64,000 nt of DNA from Paraburkholderia sp. BL21I4N1. Its GTDB lineage: Bacteria > Pseudomonadota > Gammaproteobacteria > Burkholderiales > Burkholderiaceae. The notes beneath the pieces are model-generated. The model made no database searches, was not told where the DNA came from, and worked only from the letters and a program-made list of their open reading frames with translations. The DNA lies in assembly GCF_002973525.1 (NCBI RefSeq), contig NZ_PVEN01000003.1, positions 124,001 through 188,000 of the forward strand, in the 5' to 3' direction. Positions 17,837 to 28,900 of this stretch are shown here, one piece after another. The translations under genes and the position numbers were made by a program. Within the stretch, counting starts at the first letter, position 1; each line of letters begins with the position of its first letter.

Positions 17837-20014
17837 ATGGCAAGTCGCTGGTCTGTAGGGCGCGCAGGCAACGGGGGTTGGCTTGCGGTCGGTGGGGTTG
17901 TTGCTGTCGTTACTGCAATGCCGGGTATCGCGCTCGCGGTCGGCATTGCTGTGGACGGCGGCACGGTCACATCCGTTTCAACCGCCGCGAATGGCCATCA
18001 AACGGTCAATATCGCACCGGCTTTCGCGGGCGTGTCGAACAACACTTATAACAGTTTCAGCGTCGACGCAGCCGGCGCGACGCTCAATAACGTCGGCATT
18101 AATGCCAGAACGATTGTCAATCAGGTAACCAGTACTAATCCCAGCGTTATCAGCGGACAGATCGACGTGCTCGGTCCACGGGCGAACGTGATATTGGCCA
18201 ATCCAAACGGCATTACGGTCAATGGCGGTTCGTTCATTAATACGGGCCGCCTCGCGCTTACCACTGGTCATGTCAGTTTCAAGGACACCGTGCCGGTGGC
18301 AGGACTTCCCGAACGGGACATCGTGCTCGATACGAGCACCGGGACCATCGTGGTCGGCCCGCAGGGATTGGCGAGCGCACTGATCGGCCTCGATCTGATC
18401 GCGAAGAACGTGCAGATCAACGGCCCGCTTGCCAATACCTTCGATAACGCCAACGCCTATACCCGTATCGTTGCCGGCAGCAGCCAGGTCACGCTGAACA
18501 CCGCGGTGTCGCCGAACGACAACGGCAACGACTGGCTCACGCTGAGTCCGTCTACCAACCCGGCCACCGCGCGTTCGTTTGCGCTCGACATCACCGCCGC
18601 CGGCAGCCTGTCGAGCGGCCGCGTACAACTGATCGTCACCGACCAGGGGCCGGGGGTGCGCAGCGCGGGGCCGATGTTCGCGACCAGCGGCGACTTCACG
18701 CTTACGTCGAACGGCTCCGTGCAGTTCCTGAATACTTCGCTGACCGCGGCGAACAATATCAACCTGCAGGTGCAGGACGGCATCGCGATTTCGGATACTC
18801 AACTCAAGGCGAACGCCGGCTCGGCCACACTGAGCGCGGCCGGTGCGGTTAGCCTGACGGGCACCAGCCTGCTGGCGAACACCGGCATCGACATCAGCGG
18901 CGCGGGTATCGCATCGACACAGGACGCCACGGCGCAATCGGTGATCGCATCGACGACCAGCGGCGTGGTGCTGACCAGTTCCGGCGACATCACCAACATC
19001 GGCTCGCTGATCCAGGGCGACCAGAAGAACTCGCTCGACTCAGCGTCGCTCGGCGCGGTCACGCTGAACGCGAAAGGCAGCGTGCTGAATCAGTCCACGC
19101 CTGACACGCAGCTCGCCGTCATCTTCGGCAGTGCGGGCGACGTTGCGGTGACTGCCGGCGGCTCGGTGACCAACCAGAACGCCCGCATCCTGTCGAATCG
19201 GAATCTCACGATCACGGCCGGCGGCGACGTCGACAACATCGTCGATCATTCGAGCGGCACGAACGGCGGCACGCCGGTCAGTTATTCGGATAGCAGCTGG
19301 CGGCTGATTTTCGTCAAGCATCGCGATAGCGGTTTTACGGTCGACTACGGTGCGATCGCCGATCCGAACAAGCTCGCGTACATCACCGCCGCCGACGGTG
19401 GCAATGTGAGCATCGCCGCGCAGAACGTACACAACATCGGCGGCTCGATTCTGGCGAATGCGAACGACGCAGGCAACGGCGGCTCCATCTCGATCGCCGT
19501 GCGCGATCAACTGGTCACGCAGGCCATCTTCACGGGCCAGGCGTCATATCGCCAAACGTGCTTTTTCTTCTGTAGTTCGAGTTCGTCGAGCACGGTGCAG
19601 GCATCCGGCGGCACGATCCAGGCGAACGACGACATCAGCCTGAAAGCAGGCACGCAGATCACCAACACCGGCGGCATTGTCCAGGCCGTGAACGGCACGC
19701 TCAAGCTCGATGCCCCGAAAACGCTCGCGCAAGCCGTGCTCGGCTACAGCGCGATCAACCGCACGCACGACCTCAAGGCGTGGTTCGGTAACTCATGGTC
19801 GGCGATTTTCGCCGCCGACACCGGTGGCCTGTTCAGCGGCGGCAGCGGCCAGGTCGAGCTGACCGGTGAGGCAGACATCGAAGGCGGCGTATTTAGCGCG
19901 CCCGGCGGCATCAAGGCGGCCGGCGGGGTGAACACGATTCGCGTGCCATATCGCGCGCCGGTCACGATCGGCAATCACAACCACCTTGGTCTGGTGTCGT
20001 GGTTCGGGCTATGA
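17837..20014 (+). CDS. Two-partner secretion exoprotein, short (TpsA1, filamentous-haemagglutinin N-domain)
   Basis: 725 residues. A signal peptide (hydrophobic core GGWLAVGGVVAVVTAMPGIALA) is followed by the TPS transport domain (about residues 35-280) with the NPNGI motif at 122-126 (VILANPNGITVNGG). A beta-helix of haemagglutinin-type repeats follows (DFTLTSNGSVQFLNTSL, SATLSAAGAVSLTG). A CFFFC pair next to a Ser run (about residue 575) interrupts the helix. It ends GLVSWFGL without a pretoxin or toxin domain, so it looks like a secreted or surface adhesin rather than a toxin carrier. Its stop overlaps the tpsB ATG by four bases, so TpsB is its likely exporter. Confidence 0.88.
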   Translation: MASRWSVGRAGNGGWLAVGGVVAVVTAMPGIALAVGIAVDGGTVTSVSTAANGHQTVNIAPAFAGVSNNTYNSFSVDAAGATLNNVGINARTIVNQVTSTNPSVISGQIDVLGPRANVILANPNGITVNGGSFINTGRLALTTGHVSFKDTVPVAGLPERDIVLDTSTGTIVVGPQGLASALIGLDLIAKNVQINGPLANTFDNANAYTRIVAGSSQVTLNTAVSPNDNGNDWLTLSPSTNPATARSFALDITAAGSLSSGRVQLIVTDQGPGVRSAGPMFATSGDFTLTSNGSVQFLNTSLTAANNINLQVQDGIAISDTQLKANAGSATLSAAGAVSLTGTSLLANTGIDISGAGIASTQDATAQSVIASTTSGVVLTSSGDITNIGSLIQGDQKNSLDSASLGAVTLNAKGSVLNQSTPDTQLAVIFGSAGDVAVTAGGSVTNQNARILSNRNLTITAGGDVDNIVDHSSGTNGGTPVSYSDSSWRLIFVKHRDSGFTVDYGAIADPNKLAYITAADGGNVSIAAQNVHNIGGSILANANDAGNGGSISIAVRDQLVTQAIFTGQASYRQTCFFFCSSSSSSTVQASGGTIQANDDISLKAGTQITNTGGIVQAVNGTLKLDAPKTLAQAVLGYSAINRTHDLKAWFGNSWSAIFAADTGGLFSGGSGQVELTGEADIEGGVFSAPGGIKAAGGVNTIRVPYRAPVTIGNHNHLGLVSWFGL

Positions 20015-21876
20015 GGTCGGCCATGAAGCGGACTCTCAAACGCGCCATCAGGCATGCGGTCGAACGCCCCGCACCCCGTCTCGTGCATTGCTCGCTCGCG
20101 ATTCTCGCCGGCACGGCGGCGGCGCGCGGCTTTGCGCAAACGCCGCCAGGCCTGCCGAATGTCGGCGCGCTGGGTGGCACGGCCTTCGGCGTGCCGGCGC
20201 GCGTCGAACAGGATCCCGCGCAACGGCTATTGCAGGAACAGCGCGACCGGCAGCGGCGCGACGAGATCCAGCAACCGCCCGCGCAGATCGACGTGCCGCA
20301 GCAGCCCGTCGTCAATCTGCCCGAAGGCGCGGATGTCGAAACCTTATCGGACGTGCAACCGCTGTTCAGGATCGACCACATCGAATTTATCGGCGATACC
20401 GTACTCGGCAAAACCGAGCTCGATACGATCGCCGCGCCCTTCATCGGCAAGCAACTGGGCCGCAATCGCATCAACCTGCTGCTGCGCCGCGTGACCGAAG
20501 CGTTCATCGCACGCGGCTATATCACGACACGCGCCTACCTCGGTGCGCAGAATCTCGCCTCCGGCACGCTGAAAGTCAATCTCGTCGACGGCAAGGTGTC
20601 GGCTTTTACATTGAACGGCCACCCGCTGCGTCCGCGCGATCCGAACGAGCCGTGGTACACGACACATGGCGGCGGCCTGCTGACCGACGCGGGCACCGCG
20701 TGGGCGTTCGCCGACAGCCGCGGCGACGTGCTGCGGCTGCCCGATCTCGAACAGGGCGTCGACCAGATCAACCGGCTGCGCCGCAATCAGGCCGAGATCC
20801 AGATCATGCCGGGCGAGACACCGGGTGATTCGGTCGTGGCGATCACTAACCACTACGGCGACCGCGTTTTCTACGATCTCGGCATCGACAACTACGGCAG
20901 TTCGCAAACCGGCACGCTACGCTATCGGGCCGGCGTGGAAGCAGACAACCTGATCGGTTTGCAGGAGTCGTTGTCGTTCAACTACGTCGGCACCCAGGAC
21001 AGCAACGCGGTGGTGTTTTCCGCGGCGGCGCCGTATGGGTATCAGACCTTCAGCTATACGACATCGCTCTCCGAATACCAGCAGACCATCAGCGACGTCG
21101 CATTGCTTCAGGGACGCACGTTCAGTCAGACGCTCGGCTGGAACGACGTACTGACACGCTCGCGTGCCGGGCGCACCAGCGTCGACGTGACGCTCACCAA
21201 AATGCGTACCGAGCGCTCGCTGAACGGTATTGATCTGTCGCCGCAGGATCTCACGGTGTTGCGCGTCGGCCTGAACGGTTTGCGCCGTTTCGTCGCGCAC
21301 GATCAGGCGGCGGCCGCGACGTGGGACGTCGGCGTGTCGCAAGGGTTGCCGTGGCTTTCCGCAAGTCACGACGGCCCCGACATCGACGAAGTCGATGCGC
21401 ACAGCCAGTTCACCAAACTCGACGCGACTGCCACGCTGCAGATCGCGCTCGGCACGCTGGCGGGCACGCAATGGACCTATCGCGGCACCTTGCGTGGCCA
21501 GTACAGCCACGTCGCGCTGTTCGGCAACGAGCAGATCTTCCTCGGCGGCATGGATTCCGTGCGCGGCTTTACCGAAGGCGGGATTGCCGGCGACAGCGGT
21601 TTCTATCTGCGTAACGAGGCCGCCTGGCAAAACGTGCCGGCCTGGCACGACCTGCAACTCGAACCCTATGTGTTTCTCGACGGCGGCAAATCGCATCTGG
21701 TCGCCCAGGGCGGCTGGCCGACGCTGATGGGCACCGGTCTCGGCGCGCGCATGCAATGGCGCCACAACGCCCATACCGTCACCAGCGAGGTGCTGCTTGG
21801 ACAGGCCTTGCTACAACCGGCCGCACTCGGCAAAAAAGCCACGGTGCTGCTCGCCACACTCAACTGGTCGCTCTGA
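20011..21876 (+). CDS. ShlB/FhaC/HecB family outer-membrane transporter (TpsB)
   Basis: Outer-membrane Omp85-superfamily pore that recognises TPS domains in the periplasm and threads exoproteins out. About 621 residues from ATG 20011 (ATGA overlap with tpsA1; ATG 20023 is an alternative). A signal peptide ends near GFAQT. A Gln/Arg-rich linker precedes two POTRA domains (LFRIDHIEFIGDTVLGKTEL onward, to about residue 280). The barrel then carries the lid-loop motif VRGF at residues 517-520 (GGMDSVRGFTEGG). It terminates in VLLATLNWSL, an aromatic-plus-terminal strand. It is flanked by two TpsA-type genes and may serve both. Confidence 0.93.
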   Translation: MRSAMKRTLKRAIRHAVERPAPRLVHCSLAILAGTAAARGFAQTPPGLPNVGALGGTAFGVPARVEQDPAQRLLQEQRDRQRRDEIQQPPAQIDVPQQPVVNLPEGADVETLSDVQPLFRIDHIEFIGDTVLGKTELDTIAAPFIGKQLGRNRINLLLRRVTEAFIARGYITTRAYLGAQNLASGTLKVNLVDGKVSAFTLNGHPLRPRDPNEPWYTTHGGGLLTDAGTAWAFADSRGDVLRLPDLEQGVDQINRLRRNQAEIQIMPGETPGDSVVAITNHYGDRVFYDLGIDNYGSSQTGTLRYRAGVEADNLIGLQESLSFNYVGTQDSNAVVFSAAAPYGYQTFSYTTSLSEYQQTISDVALLQGRTFSQTLGWNDVLTRSRAGRTSVDVTLTKMRTERSLNGIDLSPQDLTVLRVGLNGLRRFVAHDQAAAATWDVGVSQGLPWLSASHDGPDIDEVDAHSQFTKLDATATLQIALGTLAGTQWTYRGTLRGQYSHVALFGNEQIFLGGMDSVRGFTEGGIAGDSGFYLRNEAAWQNVPAWHDLQLEPYVFLDGGKSHLVAQGGWPTLMGTGLGARMQWRHNAHTVTSEVLLGQALLQPAALGKKATVLLATLNWSL

Positions 21877-21886
21877 AGAGGTTGCT

Positions 21887-22807
21887 ATGAAAAATCGTCC
21901 GCTCGCACAGGCATTCGCCGTCAGGATTCGTCACGCTGCACTGGTTGCCACGCTGGGTCTCGCGGCGGGCTGCTTGCCGGTCGCGCAGGCCGCCACCAGG
22001 ACCACCGCGAAAGCGTCCGCCGACAAGGCCGTGGACGCCGTTGGCGGTCCGCTGCCCGCGAACGCGGTGGCACGCGTGAACAACGTGCTGATCACACAGG
22101 ATCAACTCGACCAGGCGATCCATGCGCTAAACGCGACCGACACGCCCGCATTGCGCGCGTCGGTGAAGAACCAGTTGATCGCGCGTGAACTGTTCCGTCA
22201 GGCCGCCGAGAAACAGCATTACGACGTGCGCCCGCAAGTCACGGCTGCCGTTGAACAGGCAAAGACCGCCGCGATGACGGCGGCTTATCTGCGCGACCAG
22301 GTGAAGCCCGCGCCCGTCACCGATGCCGACGTCAAGGCGAAATACGACGCCATCGTCGCGACGCTAGGTGACAACGAATACAAGCCGAGCGCGATCGCCG
22401 TGAAGGACGCGGATACCGCGCAAACGGTGCTGACGCAACTGAAGAAGGGCACCGACTTCGCGCAACTTGCGAAGCAGTACAGCCAGGCGCCGGGCGCAGC
22501 GCAAGGCGGCGCGCTCAACTGGATTTCGTTCAAGACGCCGATCCAGGCGGGCAACACGCAGAACTGGCCGCAGCCGCTCGCCGAAGCGCTCGTCAAATTG
22601 CCGCAGGGCGGCGTGTCAAGCACGCCGGTGCAGATCGGCGACGCGTACTGGATTTTGCGCGTTGACGAAAAACGTCCGACGCAGATTCCGCAGTACGACA
22701 CGATCAAGGACGCGCTGCGCAAGCAGCTTGAACAGGTTGCGCTGGAGAAAGCCACGGCACAAGTCGTAGTCGATCTGATGAAGAACGCGAAGATTCAGCA
22801 GCAGTAA
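21887..22807 (+). CDS. Periplasmic parvulin-like peptidyl-prolyl isomerase/chaperone in the TPS operon
   Basis: 306 residues from ATG 21887, ten bases after the tpsB stop and preceded by AAGAGG. An export signal ends LAAGCLPVAQA: either signal peptidase I cleavage at AQA, or a weak lipobox (AAGC). Residues about 50-150 are a SurA/PrsA-like helical region (VNNVLITQDQLDQAIHAL, LRASVKNQLIARELFRQA). A parvulin fold follows (GTDFAQLAKQYSQAPG, GGALNWISF, IGDAYWILRVDEKRP). The usual first-strand His (HILV type) is replaced by SAIAV, so isomerase activity is doubtful while chaperone function is plausible. It probably keeps the exoproteins export-competent, as Par27 is proposed to do for Bordetella FHA. 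Confidence 0.8.
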   Translation: MKNRPLAQAFAVRIRHAALVATLGLAAGCLPVAQAATRTTAKASADKAVDAVGGPLPANAVARVNNVLITQDQLDQAIHALNATDTPALRASVKNQLIARELFRQAAEKQHYDVRPQVTAAVEQAKTAAMTAAYLRDQVKPAPVTDADVKAKYDAIVATLGDNEYKPSAIAVKDADTAQTVLTQLKKGTDFAQLAKQYSQAPGAAQGGALNWISFKTPIQAGNTQNWPQPLAEALVKLPQGGVSSTPVQIGDAYWILRVDEKRPTQIPQYDTIKDALRKQLEQVALEKATAQVVVDLMKNAKIQQQ

Positions 22808-22900
22808 TTCAGCTGCGGTAAAGCAGCACGAATTTGCCCGGCATAGCGACCGGGGCAAATGGGGCGCAGTGAGTGTGGCCAGGCTGGCTCGCCACTGTGG

Positions 22901-22932
22901 CCATGACGCGTGTCGGTCAACGCGCGTCATGG
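22901..22932. repeat. Inverted repeat in the leader of cdiA
   Basis: ccatgacgcg (22901-22910) pairs exactly with 22923-22932 around a 12-base loop, 28 bases before the cdiA ATG. There is no T-run after it, so it is not a normal terminator. It would form a stable hairpin just upstream of the ribosome site (AAAGAGAA), or could be an operator in the 153-base gap after the parvulin gene. Confidence 0.55.
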
Positions 22933-22960
22933 ATAAAAACGAAAGCAGAAAGAGAACAAC

Positions 22961-25900
22961 ATGAACACGTCAGCGCGCAACGCTTTAAGGCAACTTGAGC
23001 AAGGTCGCCGGGTACGGGACGAACTGTTCGACGTCGATCGCCAGCCGGTACGGCCGTGGTGGTCCATCGGCACGTCGCTGCGCCCGCATGGCCTGTGGCA
23101 GCGCGCTGTCTCGGCACTGGTCGCGCTGACGCTGTTCGCCGGGCCGCTATCGATCACGTTCGACCAGAGCCGCGAGGCGGCCGGTGTGCTGGCCGGCGGC
23201 AGCCATCGTTTGGATGATGAAGCATGGCAACACATCATCGATCTGAGCGCGGTGCGGGTGCGCTTTGCGATGCAGATGGCGCAGGCCGCGCCGATCGTCG
23301 ACCCGACCGCGCCGATCACGTTTCAACCGAAGATCACGCAGACCACCGGCGCGAATGGCGGCGTCCCCGTGGTCAACATCACCGCGCCGAATGCGGCCGG
23401 GATTTCGCTAAACAAATTCCAGACCTTCAATATCGACCCGATCGGGTTGATTCTGAACAACAGCCTGACGGGCGGGACGTCGCTCACGGGCGGCAATCTT
23501 CAGGCCAATCCGAACCTGGCGGGCCGCACGGCGAGCGTAATCGTCAACCAGGTCACGTCGACGGGCGCCGCGTACGCGAGCTTGCTGAACGGTCCGCTCG
23601 AAGTGTTCGGCGCGCCGGCCACCGTGATCATCGCGAACCCGAACGGCATCACGACGAACGGCACTGGCTTCACGAACACGATCGGCGTGACGCTCTCGAC
23701 CGGCACGCCGCAGTTTCTGAGCGACCTGAAGGGCACGCCCACCGACTTCAACAATGCGCAGGCCATCGGCTACAGCGTGGTCGGCGGCCATATCCAGATC
23801 GAAGGCAATGCGGGCGTGAACGGCCCCGGCGCCGGTATCGAGGGGACAGTCGGCACGATCGACCTGATCGGCGAAACGATCGGCATCAACGCGCCGTTGT
23901 ACGCCGGCTCGCGGATCAATGCGATTGCCGGGCGGCAGTTCGTGCTGCCGTCAGCAGTGAGTAGCAACGGCACCACGTATGCGACGTCCGCAAACGGTGC
24001 GGATAACTCCGCCAACGCGATCAATAGTGCCAACGGTCGCATCAACAATGGTCTGGCGATCGACGCCACCGCGTTCGGTGCGATGACGGCCGGCCAGATT
24101 CAGGTGATTGGCACGGCCGCCGGCATGGGCGTGCGCACTGACGCGCAAATGGCCGCCAACACTGGCGACCTGCTGCTGTCGTCGAACGGCGATCTGACGG
24201 TGAACGGCTCGGCCGCGCAACAGCAGGCGACGCTGCAGGCGGGTGGCAATCTGTCGATGACTGGCGCACACGTCGGCATCAACGGCTACACGATCAATGC
24301 GAACGGCGACGTCACGTCGACCGGCACGATCCAGACGGGCGGCAAGCTCGCGGTCACGGCGGGCGGCAACGTCAACCTCGCGAACACGCAATCGAACGGC
24401 GACACGGCGGTCACCGGCGGCGCGAGCGTCACGCTCGGCGACGTGCAGACGGGCGGCGCACTCGCGGTCACGGCGCAGGGCAACGACGGCACGGGCGACA
24501 TCAACCTGAACGGCACGTCCGTGATGAGCGGCGCGACCAGCCTGCAGGCGGCGCGCGATGTCAACGTGAACGGGCAGACCAACGGTAGCACGTTGCAGGT
24601 GACGGGGCAGCGCAACGTCAACGTGAACGCGAGCGGCGTGTTGCGCACCACGGGCGATCTGACGGTGGCGGCGACGCAAGGCAGCCTCACGTCGAGCGGC
24701 AGTGTGGCGGCCGGCGGCCAGGTGACGCTGTCGAGCGGGCAGGACGTGCGATTTATCGGTGCGTTGCAGGCCAACCACGATTTGCAGGTGAATGCCGGCA
24801 ACAGCGCGACGCTGGCAGATACGCAGGTGGGCGGCGCGTTGCGGGTCACGGCGAACGGCGCTTCGAGCGGCGATGCGACCTTCAACGGCAACACCCAGGT
24901 GGTGGGCACGGCGGCCGTGCAGGCGGTGCGCGATGTCGTCGTGAACGGCACGCTTGCGAGCAGTGCGCAGGTCACGCTGAACGGGCAGCGCAATGTCACG
25001 GTCGCGAACACCGGGACCGTGCAGGCGAGCGGCGATCTGAACCTGACGGCGTCGACCGGCAATGTTACGTCCAGCGGCACGCTGAGCACGGCGGCGAACC
25101 TGAACGTGACGGCTGGGCAGGACGTGGCGCTGACCGGTTCGACCGGTGCGGTTGCGAATACCCACTTGAACGCGGGCCGCGATCTGACGGGCGGCGGCAC
25201 GCTGAACGGCCAGGGTACGGCGATGCTGACGGCGGGGCGCGACGCGTTGCTCGGCGGCACCAGCGGCTTTGCGCATGACGTCACGGTGAACGCGGCGAAC
25301 GACCTCACGGTGAGCGGTACGCTGGTCGGCATGGCTACGCTGACGCTGTCAGCGGGTCAGGCGGCGACGCTCAACAATGTGCAGTCGACTGCGGCGTTGC
25401 AGGTCGCCGCTAACGGCGGCCCGTTGACGATCAACGGCACGGTGACTTCGCTGACGGCTGCGTCGCTCACCTCGGGCGGCGATTTCGCCGTCAACGGCAC
25501 GTTGCAAAGCAACGCGGCGCTGAGCGTGGCGAGCGGCGGCAACCTGTCGGTGGCCGGTACGGTCAATACGTTGTCGACCGGGGCATTCAATGCCGCGCGT
25601 GACTTCAATATTGCCGGCACGTTGCAGACGAGCAATTCGCTCAACGTCACGAATGGTGGCAACACGCTCATCTCCGGCACGGTCAACTCGCTCGCCGACG
25701 CGTCGATCGCGTCGGGCGGCAACGTCGGCGTCACTGGACTTCTGCAAGGTGTCGGTACGCTGCTGGTTACGAGCGGTGGCGATACGTCGGTCAGCGGGAC
25801 GATGCTGTCGACCGGGGATGTCACGCTGCGCAACGCAGCCGGATCGATGACCAGCGCCGGCACGTTGCAAGCGGGCGGCAAGCTGCTGATCGACGCGGCG

Positions 25901-28900
25901 CAGTCGGTCGATCTGGGTCATCGCGACACCACCGCGCAAGGCGATCTGACCGTCAAGGCCGGCCAGGACCTCACCATGAACGGCACGGTGACGGGCCAGG
26001 GCAATGGCACGCTGACGGCGGGCGGCGCGATCGCTGGTTCCGCGGCGGCCGCTTTCGTTGGCGCGGCGACGTTGCAGTCCGGCGGCGATACCACACTGAC
26101 CGGATCGCTGCAGGGCAATACTGTGCAGACCGGCGCGGGCGGTTCGGCGACGCTGCATGACGTGACAGCGGCGTCGACTTTGTCGCTGTCGGCGGCGAAC
26201 GATCTTGCCACCAATGGCACGGTGTTGAGCCATGCCACGGTCGATCTGAATGCGGGGCGTGATCTGACGACGAGCGGTCCGCTGCAGTCGATCGGCAATA
26301 TGACGCTCACCGCGGGACGCGATCTGAACGCGACCGGCGTCCTGACCGTGCAGACCAACGATCTGCGCGTCACGGCGGGCAATAACGCCAGCATTGCGGA
26401 CGCACAAGTCGGCGGCGCGTTCACGATCGCCGCGAACGGCATGAACGGCGCTGGCGGTCCCAACGGACTGAGCGGCGGCGACATCACGTTCAACGGCACG
26501 ATGACGACGCTCGGAGCATTGACCGCGCAAGCAGCGCGCGACGTGGTCGTCAACGGTAAAACGGCGGTAGGCGGCGTGACCGGCCTGCAGGCGGGCCGCG
26601 ATGTGCAGGTGAACGGGACGCTGGCGAGCACGTCGCAAACGACGCTCGACGCCCAGCGCAATGTCGGCGTGGCGACGAGCGGCGTCGTGCAGGCCAACGG
26701 CGATCTCGCGATCACGGCGCACACCGGCAACGTCACCTCGGCCGGCACGCTGCAAGGCGCGGCGAACCTCGCCGTGAACGGCGGCCAGGACGTGGCGTTG
26801 ACGGGCGCGACCGCGTCGATCGGCGCGGCGAATCTGCAGGCTGGCCATGATCTGACGATCGGCGGCACGCTGGCGGGGCAGAGTGGCGCAACGCTCGCCG
26901 CGGGTCATGACGTGACTGCGGGCGGCAGCATCGGTTATATGAACGATGTCGGCGTTACCGCAGGCAACAATCTCGCGGTGACCGGGTCGCTGGTCGGCGC
27001 CGGTGTAACGCTGACGGCGACGCAGGCCGTGACGCTCAACAACGTGCAGTCGGACCGCGCGTTGCAGGTCGCGGCCAACGGTGGCGCGCTGACCGTGAAC
27101 GGCACGGTCACTTCGCTCTCCACTGCTACGCTGAATTCGGCCGGCGATTTTGCCGTCAACGGCACCCTGCAAAGCGCGAACCAGCTCGCCATCACGAGCG
27201 GCGGTAAAACCGCGATTGCCGGGACGGTGACGTCGTTGGCGTCCACTTCGGTGAGCTCGGCGTCCGACGTTACCGTTGGCGGCGCGCTGCAAAGCACCGG
27301 CGCGTTGACCGTGACCAGCGGCGGCAATACGTCGATTACGTCGCCCACAGGCATCGTGCAGTCGAGCGGCGATCTGACATTGCGCAACGCGTCGGGCTCG
27401 CTGACGAGCGTCGGCAACATTCAGACGAACGGCAACCTGCTGATCGACGCCGCGCAATCGGTCGATCTCGGCACGCAGAGCACTACGGCGCTCGGCAATC
27501 TGACGGTGAACGCCGGCCAGAGTCTGACCATGAACGGCGCCGTCGGCGCGCAAGGCAACGGCACGCTGAACGCCGGAGGCACGATCGCGGGCGCGGCAAC
27601 GGCCGCGTTCGGCCAGGCGCTGAAGATCAGTTCTGGCACGGATACGACGCTCACCGGCTCGCTGCGCGGTAATACCGTGCAGACATCCGCAGGCGGATCG
27701 GCGACGCTCAACAATGTCACGTCGGCGTCGACGCTTTCGCTCGCGGCCAATGGCAATCTCGGCACGACCGGCGCGATAACGAGCGGCGCAACGGCGACGC
27801 TGAACGCCGGCGGCAACCTTAACGTTAGCGGACCGCTTCAGGCGGTTGGCGATACGAACTTCACCGCGATGAGCGGCAGCGTCGTCTCGACGGGTTCGGT
27901 CGCCACCAATGGCGCATTCAACGTGCAGGCCGGCACGGATATTACGCTCGGCGGACCGGCGGCGGCTTCGCTCGGCATGACGCTGACGGCCGCGCGCAAT
28001 GTCAGTGCGACCGGTGTACTGAGCGTACTCGCCGGCGATCTGCAGATTACCGCCGGCAACAACGTCAGCGTGACTGACACGCAAGTGAGCGGTGCATTCG
28101 GTGTGGTCGCGAAGGGTGTCGACGGCGCGGCGGCGGGCGGTGATGTGACGTTCAACGGCACGGCGATCGCACTCGGCGCAACGAGCGTCCAGGCGGCGCG
28201 CGACGTGATCGTCAACGGCACGCTGGCCGGTGGCGGCGACGGCACACCAGGCGCCAGCGTGACGGGTAACAGCCCGACGACCGTGCAGGCGGGCCGCGAC
28301 GTGAACGTCGCCGGCATGCTGGCCGGCGGCGCACAACTCGGCGTGACGGCGCAGCGCAACGTCGCGGTGGGCACGAACGGCACCGTCGAAGCGGCGGGCG
28401 ATCTGAGCGTGGCGGCGACCACGGGCGGCGTGACGTCGACGGGCACGTTGAACAGTCAATCCACGTTGCACGTCAACGCTGCGCAGGATGTGTCGCTTAC
28501 GGGCGTGGCCAGCGTAGTCGGGGCGACGACCCTCAACGCGGGTCATGACCTGACGGTCGGCGGCACCTTCGTCGGCAAGAGCGGCGCGACGCTCGGTGCG
28601 GGTCACGATGCCACGCTGGGCGGCTCCAGCAGTTTCTCCGGCGATACGTCGGTCAACGCGGGCAACAACCTCACGGTCAGCGGCGCGCTGGTCGGCGCGG
28701 CGGTTTCGCTGACAGCGGGGCAGGCAGCGACGCTCAACAATGTGCAATCGAACAACGCGTTGCAGGTGGCCGCGAACGGCGGCCCGCTGACGATCAACGG
28801 CACGGTGGCGTCGCTGTCGATGGCCACGCTGAGCTCCGTCGGCGACTTCTCCGTCAACGGCATTTTGCAGAGCGCGGACACGCTCAGCGCGACGAGCGGC

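Noticed and set aside
17505..17843. Possible minus-strand gene that could be an MqsR-type toxin
   Set aside because: Sequence shows no RelE/MqsR features and overlaps the tpsA1 start and its likely promoter.
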